The position numbers were made by a program, and so were the translations under genes. DNA of 64,000 nt from Chordicoccus furentiruminis (GTDB lineage: Bacteria > Bacillota > Clostridia > Lachnospirales > Lachnospiraceae). The notes beneath the pieces were generated by a model. It ran no database searches and was not told the origin of the DNA. It saw nothing but the letters and a program-made list of their open reading frames with translations. Location: assembly GCF_019355395.1 (NCBI RefSeq), contig NZ_CP048829.1:310001-374000 (forward strand), in the 5' to 3' direction. Every line of letters begins with the position of its first letter. Within the stretch, counting starts at the first letter, position 1. Below, piece after piece: positions 46,629 through 55,355 of this stretch.

Positions 46629-47808
46629 ATTTCTTCGCCAGCCTTTCAAACCCGGGAAGGGCGTTCTGTACCGTCTCGTGGGAAACGCAGTAGGCCAGCC
46701 GGACCCATCCCGAACAGCCGAAGCTCCGTCCCTGCACCAGCAGGATCCGTTCCTCCTCCTTCGCGTCCTTCACAAACGTGCGCTCGTCCGCCGTCGGGGA
46801 CTGAATCCACAGATAGAAGGCGCCTTCCGGTTTCACAAAGGTGAACCCGTCCGCTGCCAGCGCGTCACAGAGGAGCTTCCGGTTCCGGTCGTAGAAGGCG
46901 ACGTCCGCCTTTTCGCCGCAGCAGCGGGCCACCACACGCTGCATCAGGGAAGGCGCGTTGACGAAGCCGAGGATACGGCCTGCCACATTCGCGGCGGCGG
47001 TGACCTCCTCCGCGTCCGCAAGGTCAGGCGGAATCACCAGATATCCGATCCGCTCGCCCGGAAGCGAGAGGGACTTGCTGTAAGACGTGCCGACAATGGT
47101 GTCCCGGTACAGAAGCGGAAGCCACGGTACCTGCGCGCCGTCGTAGACGATCTCGCGGTACGGCTCGTCGGAAATCAGATAGATCGGATGGCCGAATGCT
47201 CGCTCCGCCGCCTCCAGCCGCTCCGCCACCGCTCTGAGCACCGGCTCGGGATAGACGACGCCGGTCGGATTGTTCGGCGAGTTGAGGATCAGCGCCTTCG
47301 TCCTCGGATTCAGCTTTCTTCCGAGATCCTCCGGGTCGGGGAAGAACGTCACCGGATCCGCAGCGGCCTCCACCAGTACGCCGTCATAATTGGAGACATA
47401 ACTGCGGTACTCGCCGAAGTAAGGGGTCACGGTGATGACCTCATCGCCCGGATCGAGGATCGTCTTCAGAATCACGTTCAGTCCTCCGGCCGCACCCACC
47501 GTCATCATGAGATGCTCCGCCCGGTAGTCGGTTCCGTACCGGCGGTTCAGCTCACCGGCCAGCCTCTCACGGACATCCTCGTATCCGGAGTTGTTCATAT
47601 AGCCGTGGACCAGCACCGGGTCCTCCTGCGTCACGATCCCGACGATCGCCTCACGCACCGCGTCCGGCGCCGGCACGTTGGGATTGCCCAGACTGAAATC
47701 ATACACCTTGTCGGGGCCGTAGACCGCCGCCATCCGGCGGCCTTCCTCGAACATCGCCCGGATCGCCGAGCTGCCCGCCACATAGGACTGCATTTTTCTC
47801 GAAATCAC
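46612..47808 (-). CDS. Class I/II PLP-dependent aminotransferase (aspartate/aromatic type)
   Basis: A 398-residue aminotransferase: YDFSLGNPNVPAPDAV, LNSPNNPTGVVYP, DEPYREIVYDG, the PLP lysine in SYSKSLSLPGERIGY and an arginine in the carboxy-terminal WVRLAYCVS. The amino donor and acceptor are not predictable; aspartate or aromatic amino acids are the usual partners. The start is a GTG at 47806-47808 behind AGGAGGCGGATCCGC; an ATG five codons later is an alternative. It lies between tyrS and hisC. Confidence 0.88.
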   Translation of the reverse strand: MISRKMQSYVAGSSAIRAMFEEGRRMAAVYGPDKVYDFSLGNPNVPAPDAVREAIVGIVTQEDPVLVHGYMNNSGYEDVRERLAGELNRRYGTDYRAEHLMMTVGAAGGLNVILKTILDPGDEVITVTPYFGEYRSYVSNYDGVLVEAAADPVTFFPDPEDLGRKLNPRTKALILNSPNNPTGVVYPEPVLRAVAERLEAAERAFGHPIYLISDEPYREIVYDGAQVPWLPLLYRDTIVGTSYSKSLSLPGERIGYLVIPPDLADAEEVTAAANVAGRILGFVNAPSLMQRVVARCCGEKADVAFYDRNRKLLCDALAADGFTFVKPEGAFYLWIQSPTADERTFVKDAKEEERILLVQGRSFGCSGWVRLAYCVSHETVQNALPGFERLAKKYELSR

Positions 47809-47833
47809 GCGGATCCGCCTCCTCTTCCCGCTG

Positions 47834-49060
47834 TTATTCCACAACGATCTTCTTGTGCGATTTCTTCCCCTTGCTCAGGATGTGCTCCTCCTTCGCCAGC
47901 TCGTCCTTTGTGAAACGGACAAACGGATCCGTGATCTTCGTCCCGTTGACCCGGACGCTGCCGTCCTTCGTGACGGACCGCCGGGCGTCGCCGTTTGACG
48001 TCGCAAATCCCGCCTTCGTCAGCAGCGGAATGATCCCGATGGCGCCGTCCTCGAAATCGCCGTCATGCAGAACGAGCTGCGGAATCTCCGCCGCCGGGCC
48101 GCCTCCGAACAGCGCCTTGGCCGCCGCCTCTGCCTTCGCCGCCTCCTCCTCTCCGTGGACCAGCTTCGTGAGCTCGTAGGCGAGTATCTCCTTCGCCCTG
48201 TTCAGCTGGCTGCCTTCCCAGCGGTCCATCTCGTCCACCTGCTCGAGCGGAAGGAAGGTGAGGAGCCGGATGCAGCGCAGCACGTCGGCATCGGCCACGT
48301 TCCGCCAGTACTGGTAGAACTCGTAGGGGCTCGTCTTCTTCGGATCCAGCCAGACGGCGCCGCCTACGGTCTTGCCCATCTTCTGCCCCTCGGAGTTGAG
48401 GAGGAGTACCTGCGTCATCGCGTAGACGTCCTTCCCCAGCTTCCGGCGGACCAGCTCGGTGCCGGCCAGCATATTAGACCACTGGTCGTCACCGCCGAAC
48501 TCCATGTTGCAGCCGTACTTCGTGTAGAGCATGTAGAAGTCATATGCCTGCATCAGCATGTAGTTGAATTCAAGAACCGTCAGGCCGTTCTCCCAGCGGG
48601 CCTTGTAGGCCTCCGCCGTGAGCATGCGGTTCACCGTGAAATGCGGTCCCACCTCACGGAGGAAATCGATATAATTCAGGTTCATCAGCCAGTCCGCGTT
48701 GTTCACCATCAGCGCCTTCCCGTCGGAAAAGTCGATGAAGCGGCTCATCTGAACCTTGAAGCAGTCAATGTTGTGCTGAATCTCTTCCTTCGTCATCATC
48801 CGGCGCATCGCGTTCTTGCCGGAAGGATCGCCGATCATACCCGTCCCGCCGCCGAGCAGCGCGATGGGACGGTTGCCCGCCATCTGAAGCCGCTTCATCA
48901 GGCAGAGCGCCATGAAATGCCCCACATGAAGGCTGTCGGCCGTGGGGTCGAAGCCGATGTAGAAGGTCGCCTTCCCGTTGTTCACAAGCTCGCGGATCTT
49001 CTCCTCGTCCGTTACCTGCGCGATCAGGCCGCGCGCCTTCAGCTCTTCATAAATCTGCAT
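47834..49060 (-). CDS. tyrS: Tyrosyl-tRNA synthetase
   Basis: A 408-residue class I synthetase. The HIGH-type motif is HVGH in ADSLHVGHFM, the KMSKS-type motif is KMGKT, tyrosine-recognition segments (YMLMQAYDF, GGDDQWSN) are present, and a carboxy-terminal S4 domain follows. The ATG at 49058-49060 has GGAAGGAGAAGAACC upstream. I looked for a T-box in the 124 bases before it and found none, unlike many Firmicutes tyrS genes. Confidence 0.97.
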   Translation of the reverse strand: MQIYEELKARGLIAQVTDEEKIRELVNNGKATFYIGFDPTADSLHVGHFMALCLMKRLQMAGNRPIALLGGGTGMIGDPSGKNAMRRMMTKEEIQHNIDCFKVQMSRFIDFSDGKALMVNNADWLMNLNYIDFLREVGPHFTVNRMLTAEAYKARWENGLTVLEFNYMLMQAYDFYMLYTKYGCNMEFGGDDQWSNMLAGTELVRRKLGKDVYAMTQVLLLNSEGQKMGKTVGGAVWLDPKKTSPYEFYQYWRNVADADVLRCIRLLTFLPLEQVDEMDRWEGSQLNRAKEILAYELTKLVHGEEEAAKAEAAAKALFGGGPAAEIPQLVLHDGDFEDGAIGIIPLLTKAGFATSNGDARRSVTKDGSVRVNGTKITDPFVRFTKDELAKEEHILSKGKKSHKKIVVE

Positions 49061-49184
49061 GGTTCTTCTCCTTCCCAATATGTCCGGCCGTCTGCGGGGC
49101 GTAAACCCGCGCGGCCCGGTCTGTCTGTCCACCGCCGGAACGGCCGGGGATCCCCGGCCCTCCTCCGTCAAATCCGGATTCCGG

Positions 49185-49829
49185 TCATTCTCTTCCGGCT
49201 GCCTGTCCCGCGTCCGCCTCCGAACCCTTCAGAAAGCCGAAGGGCTCCGGATCCGATATGAAATGCATCAGCTGGAGCGCACAGTTTCCGGCCATCCGTT
49301 CCGTCCGAAGGATCCGCCGCGCCTCCGCCCGGTCGGCCATCACGACCTCGATTTCCTCGGAGTCCTCCAGATGCTGGTCGCGGACATCGCCCTCGGCGTA
49401 GCCGTAGACCATCGCGCAGCACTCGTCCGTCATGCCGTCCGTCATATAGTAGGGCCGGGTGAACATCGGGTCCGCCGGAACCGGCGTCAGACGGAGGCCG
49501 GTTTCCTCATAGACCTCCCGGACCGCTGCCTCCGTGTAGGACTCGCCTTCTTCAACGAGTCCCGCCGGAAACTCGTAGACGTACTGGCCGATCGGCCAGC
49601 GGAACTGGCGGATCAGCAGCACCCGGTCGCGCTTCTCTCCCACGAGGACGAAGACCGCGACGCCGTCGCAGCGGGACTTCTTCCTCCTCAGCTCGAGTCC
49701 GTCCGTCGTCAGCGCCCGCGAAGCGAAATAGTAGTGTCCCGGCTCGCCGGTCTTTTTGGTTGTGTGCAGCTCGTAATAGTTGAGGTGATCGTTATGCGTC
49801 ACCTGAATGATGTCGTTGATCGTTCCCAT
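49185..49829 (-). CDS. NUDIX hydrolase (ADP-sugar pyrophosphatase-like)
   Basis: A 214-residue NUDIX protein with an intact box: G-LVEEGE then EAAVREVYEETGL (GX5EX7REUXEEXGU). The arrangement RQFRWPIGQYVYEFPAGLVEEGE is that of ADP-ribose pyrophosphatase-type members, though the substrate is not certain. The ATG at 49827-49829 lies behind AGGAGGCATTAGAGGAA. It is between the L,D-transpeptidase and tyrS, same strand. Confidence 0.88.
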   Translation of the reverse strand: MGTINDIIQVTHNDHLNYYELHTTKKTGEPGHYYFASRALTTDGLELRRKKSRCDGVAVFVLVGEKRDRVLLIRQFRWPIGQYVYEFPAGLVEEGESYTEAAVREVYEETGLRLTPVPADPMFTRPYYMTDGMTDECCAMVYGYAEGDVRDQHLEDSEEIEVVMADRAEARRILRTERMAGNCALQLMHFISDPEPFGFLKGSEADAGQAAGRE

Positions 49830-49871
49830 TTCCTCTAATGCCTCCTGCAAAAAACGCGGGTCCCGCCGGCC

Positions 49872-51347
49872 TTACTGCTGACCCGTGTAGACGCTCTCGT
49901 CATAGGGATCGCCGTAGATCACGACCGCCTCCCCGATCTCCACATTTTTGTAGATCTCCGGCATCACGTCCTCCGGACAGTTGATGCAGCCGTGAGAGCC
50001 GTCCGACTTCCAGATACTGCCGCCGAAAGCGTCCCGCCAGGGCGCATCGTGAAGACCTTCTCCGCCGTTGAACGGCACCCAGTAGTTCACCGGACTCGAA
50101 TAGCCTTCTGTCTTGATGTTGCCAAGAGAGACGTCCGTCATCTTCTTCTTGATCGCGAAACACCCCATATAGGTAATCCGGCCGTGCACCGGCAGACCGG
50201 TCACCACGTCCGTATCCACCACGACCTTGCCGTCCCGGTATACCCAGAGATGCTGCTTCTTCAGACTGATCTCGACATAGTTTCCGCCCAGTCCGCTGTT
50301 GGTGTCATAAGGCGGTTTGTTCCAGTACTCCGCGTCATACGTCCCGCTGTCCCCGTTCGCGATCCGGCTGCATACGTCCTCGACGGTCGCCTCGTCGTTC
50401 AGTGCATAGCCGTAATCGCCCAGCGGATCGATGGTCACCGTCTCCCCGTCCGAAGTCCTGAACGGGAAGGACTTCCCGTAGGTGTCGTACTGATCCTTCC
50501 AGCCGTACACCATCGCCGTGACCTTGTCCCTGGACACCGTCACCATCGAGCCGTCGTCCGACAGGAGGGACGCGACCGCCGGACCGTCCAGCGTCACATC
50601 GTGCTCGGCGATGCGGAATGTCAGTCCGGCCGACTTGAGCAGCGCGTTCCACTGCTGCATCCGCTTGCTGAGTCCCTCATCGGTGCTCAGGATCTTCGGC
50701 TGCACCGCGCAGTCTGTCACATCCACCGCGGTCTGCCCCGATGCCACCGCGTCATGAATCTTCTGCTTCGCAGCGGCCGCATCCAGTTCTGTTCCCGGCT
50801 GTTCGGCGGCGATGGCGCAGGTTCCGTCCTTCTGCTCCACTAAAGACGCGTCCGTCGGAGCCGTCATCTTCGAGGCGTCCAGCATCGAGAGCGAATCGAT
50901 CTTCGTGTTCAGCGCGTTCTCATCGTATCTCATCACAAGCGCCGCCTGATAATCCTTCCGGAAAAAACGGCCGACGGGCCAGCCGAGCGCCCGCTGATCC
51001 TTCAGCGCCTTCTTCACACCGGAAGCATCCGCCACCGCAAGCGAAAGGCCGCTTCCGTCAAGCGTCTCCGACTCGCCCGCCGGCCCCTTGATCGTGAGCG
51101 CATAGGTATCCGCCACATGGCTCACGGCTTCCTCTGCCTGTCCCAGTGACATTCCGCTCACCTCAATGCCGTTGACAAAGGAATGCGGCTCGAAACGGAA
51201 CACGCCGCGAACCGCCCCTCCTATATAGAAGAGCAGAAGGAGGCCCAGCGAACCGAGTATGATCCTCTGCTTTCTCACGAGCGCCTTCCGCTCCTCCATT
51301 GTCGGTCTTTTATACGGTTTTCCCTGTCTGATTCCAGTTCCCCTCAT
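49872..51347 (-). CDS. L,D-transpeptidase (YkuD) with peptidoglycan-binding-type repeats
   Basis: A 491-residue membrane-anchored wall enzyme. A basic cytoplasmic stretch is followed by one transmembrane helix (IILGSLGLLLLFYIGGAV), two PG_binding_4-like regions (about 60-290), and the carboxy-terminal YkuD domain (about 365-485) with the catalytic motif SDGSHGCINCPEDV. It would form 3-3 crosslinks in, or attach molecules to, peptidoglycan outside the membrane. The ATG at 51345-51347 has no strong ribosome site; ATGs 24 codons upstream and 16 codons downstream are alternatives. Confidence 0.92.
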   Translation of the reverse strand: MRGTGIRQGKPYKRPTMEERKALVRKQRIILGSLGLLLLFYIGGAVRGVFRFEPHSFVNGIEVSGMSLGQAEEAVSHVADTYALTIKGPAGESETLDGSGLSLAVADASGVKKALKDQRALGWPVGRFFRKDYQAALVMRYDENALNTKIDSLSMLDASKMTAPTDASLVEQKDGTCAIAAEQPGTELDAAAAKQKIHDAVASGQTAVDVTDCAVQPKILSTDEGLSKRMQQWNALLKSAGLTFRIAEHDVTLDGPAVASLLSDDGSMVTVSRDKVTAMVYGWKDQYDTYGKSFPFRTSDGETVTIDPLGDYGYALNDEATVEDVCSRIANGDSGTYDAEYWNKPPYDTNSGLGGNYVEISLKKQHLWVYRDGKVVVDTDVVTGLPVHGRITYMGCFAIKKKMTDVSLGNIKTEGYSSPVNYWVPFNGGEGLHDAPWRDAFGGSIWKSDGSHGCINCPEDVMPEIYKNVEIGEAVVIYGDPYDESVYTGQQ

Positions 51348-51460
51348 AGATAAAAGTCCAGTTCCTCTGCCCGTCCCGGATGCATTTAATATGAATCCGT
51401 CCCGCCTGTCTTTCCGCACGTTCTCTTCCTGTTCCTGCTTCTTCCGAGAGCCCCGCTGTT

Positions 51461-52789
51461 CTACAGCCTTCCGATCAGCCGGATATAAAACCGGATCATG
51501 CGGAACAGCGTCTCAGCTGAAACGGACTCGTCAATGCCGTGAACGGCCGCCCGCTCCTCCTTCGTCATGATCATCGGGGAAAAGCGGTACACATGGTCGG
51601 TGAGGTCCGCGTAGAAACGGGCGTCCGTCCCTCCGTTAAGCTGATAGGGCGCCACGATGGTATGCTTCCAGACGCTGCGGATCGTATCCGCCAGCACGCC
51701 GTAAACCGCCGCATCCGGATCGGACACAGGCGACGGATCGCTGCCGGAGATCGTCTCGACCCGGATCTCCGGATCCCGGATCACGCGCTGAAGCTCTTTC
51801 CGGACGGATTCCACCGTATCGCCCTCGATCAGGCGGGCGTTGACGCCCAGTGCGCCGCTTTCGGGCAGCACGTTGAAGGCGGACCGGACGTCCATGATCG
51901 TCACGGCGCAGGTCGTGCGCACCATCGACCGGAAGCTTCCTCCAAGCAGTGTGGCCGCCGCGGAAATCGCGGGCGACACCAGCGCCGGATGGCGGAAGAA
52001 AGGCCGCTCCGCCGCCGGCACATAAGGTGCCAGCGCTTCGAACATCATGCGGACCGGCGTCCCGAGGCGCGCGGGAAATTCATGGGACTCCACCGCCACC
52101 GCGGCCGCAGCCAGCCGTCCGGCTACCGTGTGGCGGGGCGGCGCCGACGTATGGCCTCCCCTGTGTTCCTCACAGGAAATCAGATAGTTGGCCGTTCCCT
52201 TCTCCGCGATGCCGATCATCGCCGCCTGATGCGGAACGCCGGGAAGTCCCTCCGGGATCACCGCGCCGCCCTCGTCAAGGACGAAATCGGGCTTCACGCC
52301 TCTCTTCTTCAGAAACGAGACGATCATCGCGGCCGTCGGACCGGAAACCTCCTCCTCGCCGCCGAAGGCAAGATAGATGTCGTTCGCGGGCACAAACCCG
52401 CCGGCAAGCTGCCACGCCATCGCCTCGCAGACCGCCAGCAGCGTCGACTTGGTATCCAGCGTACCGCGGCCCCAGATCCGGCCGTCCGCCCTCTCCGCGC
52501 CGAAAGGATCGTGCGACCAGGACGACGGATCGGCGTCCACTACATCATAGTGAGCCATCAGGACGGAAGGATGCTCGGAGGAACGCCCGGGAATCCGGAT
52601 CAGCGTGCCGTAGTCGCCGATCCCCCATCCCTCTCCCCGCTCGAAAAAAACAGGATAACAGGAGCGGAACAGGGACCGGAAGGCGGCGAACGCGGCTGCG
52701 TCCGTACCCCTGCCGTCCGCGTGGGAAACCGTACGCAGCCGGATCATCTTTGCGAAACGCTCCAGCACCTCGGTTCTGTTCAGCTTCAT
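51461..52789 (-). CDS. M20-family metallopeptidase (carboxypeptidase S-like)
   Basis: A 442-residue zinc peptidase. Metal and catalytic residues are visible: His in MAHYDVVDAD, Asp in GRGTLDTKS, the Glu pair in FGGEEEVSG, and His in AEEKGT/EEHRGGHTSAPPRH. The CPGS70/PM20D1-like layout, with an insert dimerisation domain, fits this length. There is no signal peptide, so it is cytoplasmic; the substrate is probably a peptide or N-acyl amino acid. The ATG lies behind GGAAAGGATGACAG. Confidence 0.88.
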   Translation of the reverse strand: MKLNRTEVLERFAKMIRLRTVSHADGRGTDAAAFAAFRSLFRSCYPVFFERGEGWGIGDYGTLIRIPGRSSEHPSVLMAHYDVVDADPSSWSHDPFGAERADGRIWGRGTLDTKSTLLAVCEAMAWQLAGGFVPANDIYLAFGGEEEVSGPTAAMIVSFLKKRGVKPDFVLDEGGAVIPEGLPGVPHQAAMIGIAEKGTANYLISCEEHRGGHTSAPPRHTVAGRLAAAAVAVESHEFPARLGTPVRMMFEALAPYVPAAERPFFRHPALVSPAISAAATLLGGSFRSMVRTTCAVTIMDVRSAFNVLPESGALGVNARLIEGDTVESVRKELQRVIRDPEIRVETISGSDPSPVSDPDAAVYGVLADTIRSVWKHTIVAPYQLNGGTDARFYADLTDHVYRFSPMIMTKEERAAVHGIDESVSAETLFRMIRFYIRLIGRL

Positions 52790-52844
52790 CTGTCATCCTT
52801 TCCGCTGTTCACAGACTGCAAATGAACAAACATATACAGTCTAT

Positions 52845-52873
52845 AACCTACTGATTTCCCCCCTTACTGTCAA
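52845..52873 (-). promoter_or_regulatory. Possible promoter of the M20 peptidase
   Basis: On the minus strand TTGACA (52868-52873), 17 bases, TAGGTT (52845-52850). The -10 is poor. A short inverted repeat (AGACTG...CAGTCT, about 52813-52842) lies in the leader. Confidence 0.35.
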
Positions 52874-53015
52874 GCCTTTTCCCCTGTGTCCGGAAACGGC
52901 GATCCTTCACGGCCGGTCTTTCCCTTCGTGCGGTTTACCTTGCATCGCTTTTGTGTTATCATGAGACGCGGAATCGAATCTATCTCAATCTGGTAATGAA
53001 AACTACATCGGTCGG

Positions 53016-53046
53016 GCAAAAATCCCCGTTTTGCGGGCTTTTTTAT
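53016..53046 (+). terminator. Terminator-like hairpin upstream of degV
   Basis: GCAAAA (53016-53021) with TTTTGC (53029-53034), or the alternative CCCG/CGGG stem, is followed by GGGCTTTTTTATG. It lies 30 bases before the degV start with a normal ribosome site after it, so it could be an attenuator or the end of an unseen small transcript. Confidence 0.4.
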
Positions 53047-53076
53047 GACAACATTCTTCCATAAAGGAGGACAGCC

Positions 53077-53973
53077 ATGAGCACCTATCTTCTCTATACT
53101 GACTCGGCAGCGGATATCCCGTCTCATTATTATCAGGAGTACGATATCCGGATCGTCGCCATGGACTACATGGTGGACGGAGAATCCTGCACCTTCCTGA
53201 CGGAGGATCCGGATCACGACCCGATCTGCGACCGTCTCTACGAAAAAATGCGGTCGGGAGCCGATGTGCATACCTCCCAGATCACACCCTACCGCTACAT
53301 CGAGACCTGGACGCCGGAGCTGAAAGCCGGGCACGACATCCTGTATCTCTCCTTCTCATCCGGCATGTCCGCCACATACCAGAACGCGCTGAACGCCGCT
53401 TCCCAGCTCGCCGACGAGTTTCCGGACCGCCGGATCGCCGTGGTCGATTCCCTCGCGGCGACCGCCGGCCAGGGCGTCATCACCGTCTGCGCCGCCATGA
53501 ACCGGCAGAACGGCATGACGCTGGACGAAAACGCCGCCTGGCTGAAGGAAAAGATCCCGTACCTCTGCCACCGTTTCACGGTCGGCGACCTCGATTATCT
53601 TCATAAGGGAGGCCGTGTCTCCGCCGCCGTGGCCCTGATCGGCGGCATGCTCAACATCAAACCGCTTCTGATCATCGATGAGGACGGAAAGCTTCAGATG
53701 ACGGGAAAGGCACGCGGCGTGAACTCCGCACTGAAGGCGCTGACCCACAGCTATCAGCATGAAATGCACGCGCCGGGCGTTCCCGATCTCGTCTTCATCT
53801 CACACACCTCCAAGTACGAGAAGGCGGAAGAGCTCGCCCGTATGATCCGCGAGGCGGACCCGGACGCCACAGTGGAAACCGTCTGCGAGACGCCGATCAT
53901 CGGCGTCCATACCGGGCCCGAGTTTTTCTCGGTCTGCGGCTTCGGCCGGCACCGCACCGAGAGCAAATCTTAA
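53077..53973 (+). CDS. DegV-family fatty-acid-binding protein (FakB-like)
   Basis: A 298-residue DegV protein. The lipid-carboxylate site residues are in TDSAADIP, HTSQITP and SFSSGMSATYQNA, and the family motif GDLDYLHKGGRVS is present. In several Gram-positive bacteria such proteins (FakB) present fatty acids to the kinase FakA for phosphorylation. No fakA-like gene is in the window. The ATG lies behind AAAGGAGGACAGCC. Confidence 0.92.
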   Translation: MSTYLLYTDSAADIPSHYYQEYDIRIVAMDYMVDGESCTFLTEDPDHDPICDRLYEKMRSGADVHTSQITPYRYIETWTPELKAGHDILYLSFSSGMSATYQNALNAASQLADEFPDRRIAVVDSLAATAGQGVITVCAAMNRQNGMTLDENAAWLKEKIPYLCHRFTVGDLDYLHKGGRVSAAVALIGGMLNIKPLLIIDEDGKLQMTGKARGVNSALKALTHSYQHEMHAPGVPDLVFISHTSKYEKAEELARMIREADPDATVETVCETPIIGVHTGPEFFSVCGFGRHRTESKS

Positions 53974-54005
53974 AGCCCGCCTTAAGGACTTCACGTTTTC
54001 TTCAC

Positions 54006-54034
54006 TTGTCTTCCCCCTGTCCGGGCGGTAAGAT
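54006..54034 (+). promoter_or_regulatory. Possible promoter of the FKBP lipoprotein
   Basis: TTGTCT (54006-54011), 17 bases, TAAGAT (54029-54034), just upstream of a 5' hairpin. Confidence 0.45.
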
Positions 54035-54045
54035 AAAAATGTCAG

Positions 54046-54101
54046 AGCGGATTCACCTCAGGCTGCACAGGCCGTGCGCCCGCCGTGGTGAATCCGCTTT
54101 T
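54046..54101 (+). other. 5' hairpin of the FKBP lipoprotein mRNA
   Basis: A perfect 12-bp stem, AGCGGATTCACC (54046-54057) with GGTGAATCCGCT (54087-54098), enclosing a GC-rich loop and ending in TTTTC. It would lie at the very 5' end of the predicted transcript. It may be an attenuator or stabiliser, or simply the degV terminator. Confidence 0.55.
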
Positions 54102-54123
54102 CAAATGGAAAGGAGTTCTGCTT

Positions 54124-55251
54124 ATGAAATACCAGCTTTTCATCCCTGTTCTGCTGACGGCGGCCGTGCTCACCGGCTGCGGAAGCCAGACGAACGGCAC
54201 CTCCGGCGCCGTCTCTTCCGCGTCAAAGTCAACGGCCTCTCCGGTCAGCGCCTCCTCCGCGGCGTCATCCGCCTCCGGAGCCTCTTCAGGCACTCTGTCC
54301 GGCGGAGCGGACAGCACGTACACCGATTCCGAGCTGGAGAGCACGCTGAGCACTGATCTCGAGGTTCTCTCCGGAGACGCCGCGGTCACCGAGAGCGGCG
54401 GGAGCATCGCCGAGGAATACCCGGACGATGATACCGCTTCCACCGAAGCCGCGCCGGGAAACAACGCCGACAAGGCGCCCACCGTCGACGCCGAGCCTGC
54501 CGCGGGCAAGTATGACAGCTTCATTCAGCTGGCGGACTACAAAAACCTCTCCGTCGAGGCACCGGATGACACCGTCATCGCGGACGGAATGACCGTGAAC
54601 ATCGATTATACCGGGAAGCTGAACGGCAAGCCCTTCGACGGCGGTTCGGACACCGGCTTCGATCTGGTCATCGGTTCCGGTTCCTTCGTGAAAGGATTCG
54701 AGGATCAGCTGATCGGGCACAAAAAGGGCGACAGCTTCACCATCGACATCAAGTTCCCCTCTGACTATGAGGAAACGTCTCTGGCCGGCCAGACCGCCCA
54801 GTTCGACGTCAAGATCAACCGCGTCTACTCCTCGATGACGCCGGATCTCGCGGTCAGCGGTGTCGTGGACGGCTCGAAGGTACTCCAGTACCCGAAGAAG
54901 ATGGAGGACGAGTGGAAGGACTCCTTCCTTACGCAGTTCAGGCTCTACTCCACCGACTCCACGAGCGACGCCTCCGCGCTTCTCAAGGAGAACGGCTACG
55001 ACGAGGCCGGCTTCATGGATCTCATCCACACCAGTCTGAAGCAGGATCTGGTCTATCAGGCGATCCTTGACAGGGAAGGCATCACGAAGGACAGCGACGA
55101 GTACAAGAAGATGACCGAAACCGTCCTGAAGGGGCTCGGCTTCAGCAGCGCCTCCGACGCGGCCGCTTCCGGCGTCACGGAGCAGGAACTCCGGCTGAAT
55201 ACCGAGGAGAAGCTGGTCGAATCCATCGTGGTCCGTTACGAGAAGAAATAA
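54124..55251 (+). CDS. FKBP-type prolyl isomerase lipoprotein with trigger-factor-like layout
   Basis: A 375-residue lipoprotein: the lipobox LTGC puts the lipidated cysteine at 19. About 100 residues of Ser/Ala/Thr/Gly-rich linker follow, then an FKBP domain (about 145-235: VNIDYTGKLNGKPFDGG, VIGSGSFVKGFEDQLIG) and a helical carboxy-terminal region (about 250-370). The FKBP plus helical region resembles trigger factor of this organism closely, but the ribosome-binding domain is replaced by the lipoprotein leader. A folding role on the outer face of the membrane is inferred. The ATG at 54124 lies behind AAAGGAGTTCTGCTT; an ATG 39 bases earlier is less likely. Confidence 0.9.
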   Translation: MKYQLFIPVLLTAAVLTGCGSQTNGTSGAVSSASKSTASPVSASSAASSASGASSGTLSGGADSTYTDSELESTLSTDLEVLSGDAAVTESGGSIAEEYPDDDTASTEAAPGNNADKAPTVDAEPAAGKYDSFIQLADYKNLSVEAPDDTVIADGMTVNIDYTGKLNGKPFDGGSDTGFDLVIGSGSFVKGFEDQLIGHKKGDSFTIDIKFPSDYEETSLAGQTAQFDVKINRVYSSMTPDLAVSGVVDGSKVLQYPKKMEDEWKDSFLTQFRLYSTDSTSDASALLKENGYDEAGFMDLIHTSLKQDLVYQAILDREGITKDSDEYKKMTETVLKGLGFSSASDAAASGVTEQELRLNTEEKLVESIVVRYEKK

Positions 55252-55301
55252 CCGCATAGAGCAGAAAAGCGCCCGGAATCCCGCCGAACGATAAGGCGCA
55301 C

Positions 55302-55355
55302 AAAGAAGACGGCAGACGCCGGCACGGATCCGTGCCGGCGTCTGCCGTCTTCTTT
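55302..55355. terminator. 54-bp perfect palindrome, bidirectional terminator
   Basis: Bases 55302-55355 form a perfect inverted repeat of 27 bp per arm with its centre at GGATCC and no loop beyond the minimum. It lies between convergent genes and includes the first base of the cbiET stop codon. Short pyrimidine runs (TTCTTT) on both sides fit termination in both directions. Confidence 0.88.

Noticed and set aside
49061-49184. T-box upstream of tyrS
   Set aside because: No GTGGNACCGCG element or terminator is present in the gap; only an 18-bp palindrome (49142-49159) without a T-run is seen.
54046-54101. Small SRP RNA or other named ncRNA in the lipoprotein leader
   Set aside because: The hairpin lacks the conserved SRP loop bases and is simply a long perfect stem; it is reported only as a leader hairpin.
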